DNA from: Coptodactyla brooksi
Taxonomy: Eukaryota; Arthropoda; Insecta; Coleoptera; Scarabaeidae
Reading direction: 5' to 3'
Assembly: GCA_033557675.1 (NCBI GenBank)
Contig: JAWQRM010000446.1
Span: 1 to 22,563 of the forward strand
Length of the DNA stretch: 22,563 bases
A program made the position numbers and the translations under genes. Position 1 is the first letter of the stretch. Every line of letters starts with the position of its first letter. Below the pieces are notes generated by a model. It had not been told where the DNA came from and did no database searches. It saw only the letters and a program-made list of their open reading frames with translations. Below, piece by piece: positions 1-9,400 of the stretch.

Positions 1-22
1 TATATATATATATATATATATA
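1..22. repeat. (TA)n microsatellite
   Basis: Eleven uninterrupted TA dinucleotides open the window, so the tract may continue beyond the left edge. It is followed by AT-rich non-coding sequence. Confidence 0.95.
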
Positions 23-1077
23 ATATATTCCTTTAAAATCTTATAACTTCTATCCCATATTTATTTCAAATTTAAACTTACCACCACCTCATTGCAATAC
101 TACTCCAGAGGTCACCACCCACCCACTTCATATACTCAAAGCGCCCTAACATAACATGTATTTTCAATATCTATTTGTGCCTCCTGTACGCCATTTTGAT
201 TTTCTAATAAAAGTTTTTAACCTCATAACAACAGTTTCATAGAAATTCCACAACATAAACGTAAGCTGTTCTCATTACTTATACGTTTCTTACATTTTAT
301 TATCAAAGAAATTTAAATAACTTTTAGAGACCTCACTTATAATTAACATCATTTAAAGTTTAATTTACTAACCTTTATAAACCTACATTATGTTTCTAAT
401 TTATTTTATAAGTCTCTCTTTATAGTTGCAAAGGCTTCTGAATATGATTATTTAATGAATCGAAACTAGTTAAGCCAAATGCTACATAAACACAGCCAGA
501 AGAGCATTATTTCCACATTACCCTTTTTGATTTATAGTACCTGGCTATAAACGGATAAACAATGAATCTATGTCAAATACGTTGATGCAAAAATCCTTCT
601 TCCCTTTATTTACAACATTAGTGACGCAAAATTTAAAGAAGACATATCCATTATAATAATTTGGAATTCTTTTGTAAATATCGTTAAAGAACTTTTTAAA
701 GAACTTTTTAAAGAACTTTTAAATACCTAGGAAACTCTCGGTAACCTTTCTCTAAAAATGCTTCTTTCTTATTCTTATCTAAATTTTTCTTCTGGAAATT
801 TTGGTGCAGTTGGCGATGAATAAGGGAAAAGATTCCATCAGGATATTCGATCGATGTAAACAGGGTATCAAGGATGTTGGAACCCAGCTACGATGGGCCA
901 CAATTCCTGGTTTCTAAACAAAAAAGATTCAATGTCACATGAAAGAAAGAGGTGAATTGCTTTTTTTAAACAATGCCCATTTGTGTTTCTTTAACTTTTC
1001 CATTATGTATTAGTTTTATAAAATATCTAATCTAAGTTTCTGTTGATTTCTTTTTCAATAAATACAATGGTATTAAA
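23..1077. other. AT-rich intergenic DNA
   Basis: No frame of convincing coding character and no transposase motif is visible on either strand. The only structure I see is the 12-base tandem repeat at 684-719. Confidence 0.6.
684..719. repeat. 12-bp tandem repeat, three perfect copies
   Basis: The unit TTAAAGAACTTT occurs three times without error (684-695, 696-707, 708-719). Each unit carries the near-palindrome AAAGAACTTT. This looks like slippage-type expansion. No neighbouring gene gives it a role. Confidence 0.9.
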
Positions 1078-1153
1078 ATGAACAGTTACATGACTTTCAA
1101 GAAGTTAAAGCTAAATGTGACCACTACACCAAAATTGAAAAAAGGAACGCTCA

Positions 1154-1223
1154 ATGTACGTTTCGCCCAAGACAAGGCTCTCGTCGCTCCTGATGATGCG
1201 AGCTGGGTTAGCGAAACGTGCGT
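1154..1223 (+). ncRNA. hammerhead-ribozyme-like motif (weak candidate)
   Basis: CTGATGA (1190-1196) and GAAA (1213-1216) match the two conserved core strings of a hammerhead ribozyme. Bases 1154-1161 can pair with 1216-1223 (six Watson-Crick pairs and two G-T pairs), which would give stem III ending in U1161, with T1162 at the cleavage position. Against it, stem II would need an unpaired spacer before GCT/AGC (1202-1204 with 1210-1212), and I see no good proximal stem I. The same bases also form a competing nine-pair hairpin (1158-1166 with 1211-1219). It may simply be a chance match or a transposon-derived fragment. Confidence 0.2.
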
Positions 1224-1383
1224 CGAGCAGCCTTTTACCAATTTTAGTATGGTGGTGACACTTGCTTTAACTTTGCTACGAAATCAAAGCTTCCAGACCC
1301 TTGACTTTACGTGCCTTTGTGCAATTGTGTTAAGAGGTTTCTGGGTATTTAAAAAAATTAGCACCACATGTATTTTTGGATAA

Positions 1384-3075
1384 CCTTAGTGTAATCCAAG
1401 GTTATGCAAAAACAGCCTGTCACTCAAATCATTCAATATTTTTTTGCGTCACCCTTACATATGATACATTTTTACAAGGTACACTTACACATTCGTACTT
1501 TATGTCTTTTGCGTGACTTAACCTTGATTATTTTTGCCGCACTATCAGCGTAGAAAGCAATCGTTTGAGATACTCACGCTTGAATATCATTATCATATTA
1601 AGTACCATATTAGAGCATTCAGAAGCTGATACAGGGTGATCACAGAAAAGTAGTACATTGTTCATAAGAACAGCTTGAATCGAAAAACATATCGTTCAAA
1701 AGAGTTTCGAACAGCTACCGAGAAGATGTTCACGTGTTCATTATATTTTTCACGTGAGAATGGAATAGGATGTTCATTCATAGATATCATAATTGTACGC
1801 CAGATGTTAAAGCAATTATATGACAGTTTATATCTCAGTTATTATACAAAAATTAACTTTGATAGTCACGTATTGTGTACTAGTTCTGTCCGGGTGGTGA
1901 ATTCTTTGCTACACTTAGTAATAAACTGTATTGCTTCTGATCAGTCAATTTTACCAATGTATGAATGTCCAATGTTAATTTTGTGCAACTTAGTTGTATT
2001 CCGATACAGGAAAACACTTGTCATTCCCGATTTTTGTCCAACCACATTGAGAATTAAAGTAAACATGAATTAAAGCATTAAACATAAACTAAGTAGTACT
2101 AATCTAAAGAAACAGCAAAATCCCCCCATCCAACGTAACCATTCTCTAGTATTTACCTAAGCATTCTTTCGGAATAATCATTACCAAGGTAACATAAAGA
2201 CATACTCGCTGTGTCATTATAATTAAAAGACGTCAAACGTAATTTTAGAATATCTCTTAACCGTGCACGTTATCTGTAATTTGCCTAATTATGGTCCACG
2301 TTGTGAGCTCACAGACGAGCAGTTACATCTCTATGTACTCTTTTGTGGTCACATCTCCCACACTCGTATTCTATGTTGGTTTATACACGACTTGACCTTA
2401 CACTTGTTAATTGTACGTATTATGGAACTTGCGTTTGGTTTCCAACGAGAGCTGCATTTTCTTGGACGCAGGAAAGGAATGCTTCAAATAACGGTAAAGC
2501 ACTTATGACATCTATGAAACTTCCGCTACACTGTATACCTAAACTCGTAGCTATCTATTGTAAGTCTATTGTTTTGCGTAATTGCGGTAATAAATGTGTT
2601 CAGTTTAGAGGACGAATATCTCTTTCTATACCTATCTCCATTTCGTGTCTAATTCGCACCTCGCTAATCGCCAACCAAACGTTTCTAGCGTTTGGGAATC
2701 CCGAAAAACTTTCTTTTCTACAGTGCGATAGTCGACTTTTTTTTTCTTATAATTTGGTGTAATTATATCGAGCAACAATAAAACGCCAGACAATGCGAGT
2801 TTAATTAAGTTGTGAAACATATATTGCTGTGTGCTCGAGTTATTTTCTCACAGTAGGTGTTCTTGGGTTCCCACTCTCTGTAGATGAACAGAAAAGCAAC
2901 CAGTATTGTTATCCAGATCAAAATGGATCTTTCTATCGCCGTTTATAGTGCTCTCTGACATAAGAAATTACAAGAGGAGAATGGACAGATTGCTTGCAAT
3001 TATACACCAGCTACGTTTGATTATAGTTTAATGCATACGGAACTAAAAACCAAAAGCCTGAAAGTGATTGATGTG
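1384..3075. other. intergenic DNA, no gene recognised
   Basis: The longest frames here (1675-2073 and 2343-2762, plus strand) match no family I recognise and lack domain structure. A short hairpin occurs at 1380-1405 (ATAACCTT with AAGGTTAT). No transposase motif is visible. Confidence 0.5.
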
Positions 3076-3249
3076 GATTTAAACAGGCGCTCTTTGCTCC
3101 GTTCCGAACCCTGGCATGGAAAATTCGAAATATACGTTGATTACGGCTGTGTTATAATTTGAGAGGTTACGAATCACCGGAGCGTGCAATCAGAGCGAGT
3201 ACAAATTACTACTTTGAATAAACATCTCGGGCAGTCAAAGCATTAATGG
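3076..3249 (+). repeat. dispersed repeat R1 (partner of R2)
   Basis: This stretch aligns over its whole length, in the same orientation, with 7667-7830. Shared blocks include GCATGGAAAATTCGA, TAATTTGA, GATAAACATCTCG-like sequence and ATTAATGG/GTTAATGG. The copies are clearly diverged, with small indels and substitutions. No reading frame is conserved between them. It is either an old non-autonomous transposon family or a duplicated non-coding element. Confidence 0.75.
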
Positions 3250-3785
3250 ATATTTTATAGCACAACTTGATAATTCCCTAGGAAATAATAGAACATTTTT
3301 AAGTGCATAGTTGCCAATTTCCTTGCGCCTTTCGAGCGTTATTCTCTTCTCCGAATTACAATGAGTAATCTTTTATATTGAGTTACAGTTACTTTTACGG
3401 TTTTGCATATTGAATAATCCAAAATTTGTTATATTAAATTTTAAAATCGAAAATATCAATATTGTATCTTTTTGTTGTAATTTTCCACCTCATTCTCTAT
3501 TCTTTATGCACACGTATCAATTTTCAAGAGTAAATCTGAAAGAAAGTAAATATTAAACACTTCAAAAATAGATACAAAGATATTCGTATAACAGATTCGC
3601 ATAACAGATTCATGGTTCGCGATGGATGTGATGTTTTCAATGTCTGAATGTGAGCTATACAATGTTCATGTGCCTGTAATCAAGACAATGCCATAAATTC
3701 TTAAACCCCTAGTAGATATAAAATACTTATATAGTGTTTGTAGTATTCTTCAAACATCTGAACATTTGTTCTACTGTTTAATGTA
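3250..3785. other. AT-rich intergenic DNA
   Basis: I see no gene. A short direct repeat (ATAACAGATTC at 3588-3598 and 3601-3611) is the only local structure. TTAA at 3778-3781 could be the left target site of the piggyBac relic that follows, but this is unproven. Confidence 0.5.
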
Positions 3786-3864
3786 GTATGGGGTATAATA
3801 GAATCATTTTTGTACATTTCGTGATGCGTTTTATACCCCAATACAGTGCTCTTAGTATGGGGAA
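3786..3864. repeat. inverted repeats upstream of piggyBac relic P1
   Basis: GGGGTATAA (3790-3798) is inverted as TTATACCCC (3831-3839). A further GTATGGGG occurs at 3857-3864. They sit just inside a TTAA (3778-3781) and about 200 bases before the first recognisable transposase codons. They could therefore be subterminal repeats of that element. No matching right end was found, so the element boundary is not established. Confidence 0.4.
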
Positions 3865-4003
3865 ATAACGAAATCGCAATTTCAAAGATAAGCCTACTTT
3901 TTCTTAGAATTCTTTAATCATTGTATTTTGCATAACTGTCTATATTTCACTTTTCGTTCTTATTTGATTTTCAGATTGGGTACAGCAGCAAAAATATTTC
4001 TAA

Positions 4004-5390
4004 ATGAGAATGCATCTCGTTTCTGATGGTGAATCTTACAATGATGTTGAAATATTTGAGAATAGCAAATCAGAAGATGAATCGTTACCAAGACAAAACA
4101 ATAATGCAGTGCCGGATATCAGACGTAATCAAAAGATGTTCATTTAAATGACACGAAAAATGACGTGCAAGTCATTTTCGGATAGAGATGTTTTTTTTGG
4201 GCGGAAAAGATGTCATTGTTTGGAACCATATTCCACCAATCGTCCAGCAAACAGAAAGACTATTCTGCGTCAAAAGCCTGGACCAGTAAGATAAACTAAG
4301 AGTGTTTCGATTCAGAATATATTCGATTATGTATTCACACATTTATTTTGTAACATTATAGTCAGTAAGATCAGTAAGAAAGCAGAGAAAGGAATATACC
4401 AAGTACAATTCTGAAAATCCAACAAAGAAATTTGAAGATTTTTGAAGCATCCTTAGGGATGCTTCGTTATGTGTAGTGAACACATAACGAAAATCAGATT
4501 ATCATCAGTGGAATCGTGCAACTATGTTGTATAACTATTTCAAACTGATGTTGAGATCTATGGTCTTCAATTATGATGCCACCAGGTTTGATCAAATGAT
4601 GGTAAACGAAGCAGTCCAATACTGGAACTTTGGAAAATACTAAATGGTAACTTGAGGTCACTATATGATCCACGAGAATGCCTGCCAAATGCATTGCAAC
4701 CATTAGCAGTTGTTTCCTTACCAAAGAGGCATTCACGCAATACATTCCAATTAAACATGGCATCAAAAGCTTCTTCTCCTTTGTCCAGCTATACTTGTAC
4801 TGCAATACCAACCACAGGACATGGTATAAACCAAGGTGAACATGTTGTCAAGGCTTTCAATATAAAAACGTTTGAAGAAACATCGCTATGGATAATTTCT
4901 TCACGACCCTGCCGCTGGCTAAGTGTTTGATAAGTTGGGGGTTGTGTATTGTGGGTATGCTAAAGAAAAATAAAGCTTACATTCTTTCAGAAACGTTAGC
5001 TAACAAATCATGTGAAACAATGTGGTCCCTATTTGAATGTAGTGAAGCTAAAGTGACTATTTGCTCCTACGTACACAAAAAATTGAAAAGTGTTATATTT
5101 CTGCCAACAATACATTTTTCCAATAATGTAAGTGGTGAAAAAGGTTAGCAGTGCAATGGACAACATGGATAAAATGATCAGACACTACACAACAAAACAA
5201 CGAACAAGAAAATGGACATTAGCTCTCTTTTACAATATGTTAGATACAGCTTGCCTTGCGTCCTACATTATATATTTCAAGAATACTTCGGAAAGTACAA
5301 AGTGCACAGATAGTCACCATAACTTTTTCAGAAAGTTGGGTGAGAAGCAAACAACTGCACCAGATGGGGTATATAATGTATAGTAGGAAG
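4004..5390 (+). pseudogene. decayed piggyBac transposase (P1)
   Basis: This is a broken relic of a piggyBac-family transposase, a DDE/D enzyme that moves elements by cut-and-paste at TTAA sites. Reading across frames, an acidic N-terminal segment starts at the ATG at 4004. The preserved core is DNFFTTLPLAKCLISWG (from 4889), then KKNKAYILSE, then YVHKKLKSVIF (from about 5070). TMDKM-like DNMDKMIRHYTTKQRTRKW and FYNMLDTACLASYIIYF end near 5280. These follow the family order of the catalytic and insertion domains. Stops and frame changes interrupt it at many places, including around 4140, 4440 and 4850-4920. The cysteine-rich C-terminal tail is not visible. No intact product is possible. Both element ends are unresolved. 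Confidence 0.88.
4444..4491. repeat. two adjoining perfect hairpins inside P1
   Basis: GAAGCATCC (4444-4452) pairs with GGATGCTTC (4457-4465) across a 4-base loop. TTCGTTATGTG (4463-4473) pairs with CACATAACGAA (4481-4491) across a 7-base loop. The two hairpins overlap by three bases at 4463-4465, so only one can form fully at a time. They lie in a disrupted part of the transposase and are not explained by its coding sequence. Confidence 0.85.
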
Positions 5391-5413
5391 ATCTCCTAAT
5401 GTATAGTAGGAAG
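5374..5413. repeat. 17-bp direct duplication, 23-bp spacing
   Basis: TAATGTATAGTAGGAAG is present twice without error (5374-5390 and 5397-5413), separated by six bases. It lies at the 3' edge of the piggyBac relic and may be a repair or slippage duplication. Confidence 0.9.
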
Positions 5414-5955
5414 AAGGACAGCTGTGTGAATTAGTGTAGGTACAAAAACAAGTCCACGGTTTGCAGGCATGTGATATATTTATCAGCTAACATGAAAAAC
5501 ATGAAAGTCAAATCGTGCATGTAACCAACTCATTCATGTTCAACATTCCAAATCTGTAGTCAAATGTAGCCCTTGTAGTGTATAGTTTATTATTGTTTTA
5601 ATAAACGTATGATAATCTAAATGCAAGTTTTCCAATTTTAAGCGAAAAGAATAAAACAAATGATATGGTGGTATATAGGTAGGATACACTGTCCTAGTTG
5701 TAAGTTAATCACCTTAAATATACCCTATCTAAGTCATAGTAGTTAGAAACTAAGCTTTATTTGGGAACTAACAATACCAAAAAGTTTAACTAAAAAAAAC
5801 TAACATTTCCAAGTTTTCTAAACTTTTTCTCTCACAAGCATATTCCTTTTCACCTGTTGGAAGAGGAACATGACGCTCAAGTCAATAACTAGTTCAATTC
5901 AAATTATTCTCAATTTTACAGTATTATAATTTTACTTAGGCTGACACAAGAGTTA
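5414..5955. other. AT-rich intergenic DNA
   Basis: No gene or motif is recognised between the piggyBac relic P1 and the mariner terminus at 5956. Several TTAA sites occur (for example 5598-5601) but none is clearly an element end. Confidence 0.5.
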
Positions 5956-5990
5956 TTGGATTCTTCGGAAAGTAATTTGGTTCTTTTTTT
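5956..5990 (+). repeat. M1 terminal inverted repeat, 3' side of transposase
   Basis: It begins TTGGATTCTTCGG just after TA at 5954-5955. It pairs by sequence with the opposite end at 6634-6668 with several mismatches. Confidence 0.75.
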
Positions 5991-6030
5991 TGTGAATATG
6001 AAGGCACTTTTTCTAGAGAGTATAAATAAT

Positions 6031-6502
6031 TTATGTAATTAGATATTTACTATTTTCATCCACTACATTTTGTCATCTTTCTGGCAGGAGCATGATCCTG
6101 CCATGATGACCAAAAAAACTGATCAAAGCCATATCTGATAGCCTCATTTGAAGTAAAGATTTTGCGGTCCAAAAAAAGTGTGGAGACCGAAACAAGCAAT
6201 AATCGGAAGGTGCCAGATCTGGAGAATATGGTGGGTGTGATAGTACATCCCATCCAACTTTTTGGCGAGTTACCAAACTAGATTTTCTATTGATCAATTT
6301 CTATTGATCTGGATTTTTTCTATTGATCAACGTTGTGAGTAATCATGTAATTTGCCCAGTTAATGACAGTACACTTCAGAAATGAAGTTTTGAACATTTC
6401 ATTTCTAAAGTGTACTGTCAAGGCATTTTTACCTTTTTTGTAATAAAAACCTAAAATGTGCCGAAAATGCTGTTCTGGTTCTCCATGTTGCATAATACAC
6501 AA
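6031..6502 (-). pseudogene. mariner transposase relic (M1)
   Basis: The minus strand carries three transposase pieces in correct N-to-C order. The N-terminal piece contains QHFRHILGFYYKKGKNA (about 6440-6480). A short middle piece contains VYCH and KLHDY in the frame offset from the open frame (about 6340-6375). The C-terminal piece contains VTRQKVGWDVL and HPPYSPDLAPSDYCLF (about 6185-6280), then LPER and a terminal stop at 6031-6033. The PPYSPDLAPSDY signature holds the third catalytic aspartate of DD34D mariners. The segment with the second aspartate (HQDNARPH in relatives) is missing, joined as INRKSSLVTRQK. Most of the N-terminal DNA-binding half is deleted. An in-frame stop follows LPER. 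It cannot encode an active enzyme. Confidence 0.9.
6364..6420. repeat. 23-bp inverted repeat inside M1
   Basis: TGACAGTACACTTCAGAAATGAA (6364-6386, key block given by position) is inverted at 6398-6420 with a single mismatch across an 11-base spacer. The left arm is the normal mariner coding segment (VYCH region on the minus strand), as its match to M2 at about 15104-15120 shows. The right arm is an extra inverted copy placed at the deletion junction. This is typical of fold-back or template-switch repair. Confidence 0.9.
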
Positions 6503-6633
6503 AAAGAAAACAATTGCACAGAACCGAGCAAAATATTTTCACACAAACCTTGCAATGTCAGCTGTCAGAATGTATAATGCATATACGGTTTAGAATGAAG
6601 TTGGCCGATTAAAATACAATTAACACCTGTGCT

Positions 6634-6668
6634 GCGAAAACAACGAAATTGCTTTCCGAACAACACAA
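6634..6668 (-). repeat. M1 terminal inverted repeat, 5' side of transposase
   Basis: Read on the minus strand it begins TTGTGTTGTTCGG, matching the other end. It keeps the CGGAAAG and AATTT blocks. Confidence 0.72.
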
Positions 6669-7299
6669 CAATATTCATTATTGAATAATAAAAAATGCAC
6701 AGGCCCGGACTATTTATCAAACATTTTTCATGACGTAACGTTTAATTAGTACCGCTCATTTAGACTTACGAAATAATTTACCTGTGGCCGCTAACTTAAT
6801 GACGCACACAAGTTGAAAATCCCAAAACAACTGGTCAAGATGACGTACCAACGTCAATTGTTAGATGTATGTATGCAAATAAGCCACAGACTATTTTGAA
6901 ACTATATCAATATCATTATGAAAAGTTTCTTTTAATCTCTCCGGTCGTTTCTTTTTTCTAAAACACGCAAAACTTTTTTCTAAAACATATTTTATTCTTT
7001 CAATTTATGAGCATTTACCCGTATTATTTCGTATTTGAGAAATTGTTCTATATTTAGGAAATTTGCTTCAAATATACTGTTTTTATGTAGTAACCGGAAT
7101 TAAAAACAGAAAAAACAAATGCGCATTTTGTAGTACACTCTTTGGCAATTATCATATGAAAATCTGACAGCTCTGCGCTAAACGATAACGTGGTTATAAT
7201 TAAATAGGATCAGGTAAAATTGATACCATATGTGCATATTCAGACAATATATATTCAGAAAACTGCAATTAAATAAAAATGCAATAAACTGAACATCTA
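6669..7299. other. AT-rich intergenic DNA
   Basis: No gene is recognised. A perfect TGACGT-ACCA-ACGTCA inverted repeat lies at 6841-6856. It resembles paired CRE-like half sites, but no promoter or gene is nearby to support a role. Confidence 0.5.
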
Positions 7300-7390
7300 G
7301 AACGGAAACAAGCAAACCATTTGCGTGCTGCTGAGTTTGATAAAGCATGTTCACCATAAAAACCACCAATTTTTTCAGGAGCCTTGGTAG
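7300..7390 (-). pseudogene. mariner transposase N-terminal scrap (M3)
   Basis: On the minus strand, starting near 7390, a frame reads KAPEKIGGFYGEHALSNSAA followed by RKWFACFRS. This matches the second helix-turn-helix region of mariner transposases (the YGE...S.ARKWF.RFRSG pattern). The frame ends in stops shortly after. No other transposase piece or TIR is visible next to it, and M1 already has its own N-terminal piece, so this is a separate fragment. It is in a different frame from the longer open frame over the same bases. Confidence 0.75.
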
Positions 7391-7539
7391 AAGTGATATT
7401 ATAAAACATCACTTCGTCAGAAGTTTTTCAGGACATTTGCTAATTCTTAAACGCAATAGCCATCGAGTAAATAAACAAATGATTATTTAGTTTTCATTTG
7501 TTTTTAGTGGGAGTTAGTCCATGGCTTCGAAACCTAAAA

Positions 7540-8070
7540 TGCCGGATACCGGTCATCATACACCTCGCCTATTAATCATAATGGCGATTGAGAAAAGTGG
7601 AAGGACGGAATCTTTTATTCGTTTCCTGTATACGAATCGTAAGCTCTAATAAAGGACTAAGTTCGCGATTAAATTGCTGCTTCGAATCTTAGCATGGAAA
7701 ATTCGATATTTCCGCCGGTGTAGGCGAAATGATAATTTGAAAAGTTGCCAGAGTCAGCGAAGCGTAAGGAACGAAGCAAGTGCAAATTATTCCTTTGGAT
7801 AAACATCTCGAACGGCCAATACGTTAATGGCGATGATAATGGAGATGCGAGCACGGGCATGTAGACGCCCAGATGCAATTAGGCTATAAAAATAATCGAC
7901 ACTTAGCGAAATTGCACGTTACTCTTGGAGTGGACGCGAGCCTCGCTTCAATCGGTTTCCATTATTATTCCATTACCGGGAGCCTTAATGCCGATGGCCA
8001 CGCGATGGTCGCCATGCGAAGCAAAAATCGGACTGGTTGTAGTGGTCCAAGTCGAAAGTGGTTTTTGTGA
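7540..8070. other. GC-richer island containing repeat R2
   Basis: Base composition rises visibly above the AT-rich flanks from about 7540 to 8070, with many CG dinucleotides. Short frames exist on both strands (for example 7669-7878 minus and 7873-8070 plus), but none has a recognisable domain. A partial inverted repeat ATGGC...GCCAT lies near 8000. It could be an old transposon, a conserved non-coding element or a lost gene fragment. I cannot decide between these. Confidence 0.5.
7667..7830 (+). repeat. dispersed repeat R2 (partner of R1)
   Basis: It aligns with 3076-3249 in direct orientation and shares GCATGGAAAATTCGA, ATAATTTGA, GCAAATTA/TACAAATTA and ATAAACATCTCG blocks, ending in TTAATGG. 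Homology fades on both sides at about the same point, which suggests a defined unit of roughly 165-175 bases. Confidence 0.75.
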
Positions 8071-8526
8071 CCCGCGTTCCATTACTAGTTGTAAGATAAA
8101 GCTGTTGTTCTCTACTTCCTTTATGTTAGGACTGCACTATGCGTATAAATCCAGAAACTTTTAAATAGTTTTATTTGTTACCGCGTTAAAGAACAATTTA
8201 CACGGTTTCCTTTACAAGAAAATTGTGTAAATTGACGGTAAGAACTTCGCATATTAATAGTTTTGATGTATATATACCAGCTCTATTCTGTGAGTGAAGA
8301 TACTGTTGAATTCAAGCCTTCATTTCCAATGAAGGCATCGAAGATCCTATCCTTAAACAAAACAGAAACCATCTTCTTCCGCTGGAAGTAAAACAAATTG
8401 TAAAAAATGTTTTTAGTCATTTATTTATACAAAACAATGTTTAATAAATGAAATGTGTATTTTGAAAACAAATATCTTTAAACTCTTGTTTTTAACAAAA
8501 CCAAATTTAAAAACAAAGCTATTTCT
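8071..8526. other. AT-rich intergenic DNA with one hairpin
   Basis: I see no coding evidence. A perfect hairpin GCCTTCATT-TCC-AATGAAGGC lies at 8316-8336. The stretch lies downstream of the hAT relic on its coding strand and may include that element's deleted 3' region, but no hAT motif is visible. Confidence 0.5.
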
Positions 8527-8529
8527 AAA

Positions 8530-9400
8530 CTATCGATTTACTAGTAGTATCTGAAAACGCGCACACAACGTTTTTAAAAGTTCAGCGTGGTATAAAACAG
8601 CATCTAACCATGTTCCCCACCGAGTTAACACTGGCTCAGGTGGTAATGGAATGTTAGGCAACCTTTCTCTGAAGAGTTGCACTCTTAAATGAGCTTTAAT
8701 GAAATTCTTTTTGCAATTTGTTAGTAATTTATTAACAAGAGGAAATTGAAGCCGTATAATTTCAGCAACCCGACTAAGTCCATGTACTAAACACGTGCAA
8801 TGAATCAAATGTGCATAAAAAATTTTAAGATTTGATGCAGTTTTAACCATATATGGTGCGGCATCCGAAACCATTAATAAAATTTTTGGCAGAGCTTCGG
8901 GAAGATAAAAGTTTGTTAATGTCTTATTTAAAAATTTTGTAACTGCATTGTTATTTGTTGCTTCCAGCACTTTTGAACATATCAAGTATCTTTTGGTGAA
9001 AACTTCCTAATTCAGCATGCCCACTATTAAATTTACCACATACTAGCGTTTCTATTTTCTGTATAGTTTCTTTATATACAGAGCTAATGTAATTTTTTCG
9101 AAGAGTACTTTCATCTGGAACATGTCTCTTGCAATATTTTTCCAAAAATGATTTGAGGCCGTCGTCTTGTAGTTTGTTTAATGGTATATTAGACTGCACC
9201 ACAGTTTTGCATAAATCAAAATTAAATTGTTGTTGTTCGTTATAGCCAGAACATCACTGTAAGGATTCTACAATTGTTTGTTGCTTAGAGTTGTTTGTCA
9301 ACTTTTATAGATTTCGTTGATGCAAAATTGTTCGCACGTGTTGTTGAATATTGTATTTTTATCGCATAGAATCTAAAATTATGAACGAACAAAGTCAATC
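8530..9400 (-). pseudogene. hAT-family transposase relic, frameshifted and internally deleted
   Basis: Read on the minus strand, a degraded N-terminal part near 9305-9400 (IQQHVRTILHQRNL) resembles the zinc-finger/CGGBP1-like region of insect hAT proteins. Next come FNFDLCKTVVQSNIPLNKLQ and FLEKYCKRHVPDESTLRKNY (9202 downward). The frame then shifts near 9045 to YVVNLIVGMLN, a stop, and an open frame 8985-8530. That frame has LLMVSDAAPYM (second catalytic aspartate), HCTCLVHGLSRVAE (CxxH motif) and PVLTRWGTWLDA. The segment with the first catalytic aspartate (ETTD-type motif) is missing between KIETL and YVVNL. The C-terminal half, with the dimerisation domain and catalytic glutamate, is absent after 8530. 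Long surviving frames suggest a fairly young death. It is not a usable gene. Confidence 0.88.

Larger units (their letters stand above)
5956..6668 (-). mobile_element. mariner element M1, internally deleted, both TIRs present
   Basis: The left end reads TTGGATTCTTCGGAAAGTAA and the reverse complement of the right end reads TTGTGTTGTTCGGAAAGCAA, continuing as alignable AATTT-G/C-GTT sequence. These are recognisably the same terminal inverted repeat. TA flanks the left end (5954-5955), while the right flank reads CA, perhaps a mutated TA. The element is about 0.7 kb, against roughly 1.3 kb for a usual complete mariner, which agrees with the missing coding segments. The TIR and protein type resemble the mellifera/cecropia-type mariners, but the subfamily is uncertain. 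Confidence 0.8.

Noticed and set aside
1078..1383. 101-codon plus-strand frame with ATG start
   Set aside because: No recognisable domain, and the composition changes from lysine-rich to hydrophobic in a way typical of chance frames. I do not call a gene.
2263..2820. Overlapping frames of 81, 139 and 62 codons on both strands
   Set aside because: They overlap one another in different frames and strands, with no family motif, and look like chance openness in a slightly less AT-rich patch.
4494..4811. 105-codon minus-strand frame
   Set aside because: It lies antisense to the piggyBac relic P1, whose plus-strand motifs continue through the region.
3778..5601. TTAA-to-TTAA boundaries (3778-3781 and 5598-5601) for piggyBac P1
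   Set aside because: TTAA is common in AT-rich DNA, and the sequences inside these two sites do not form matching terminal repeats.
7873..8164. Two overlapping plus-strand frames in the GC-richer island
   Set aside because: They overlap each other in different frames and neither shows a family motif. R1, the homologue of the adjoining sequence, shows no matching frame.
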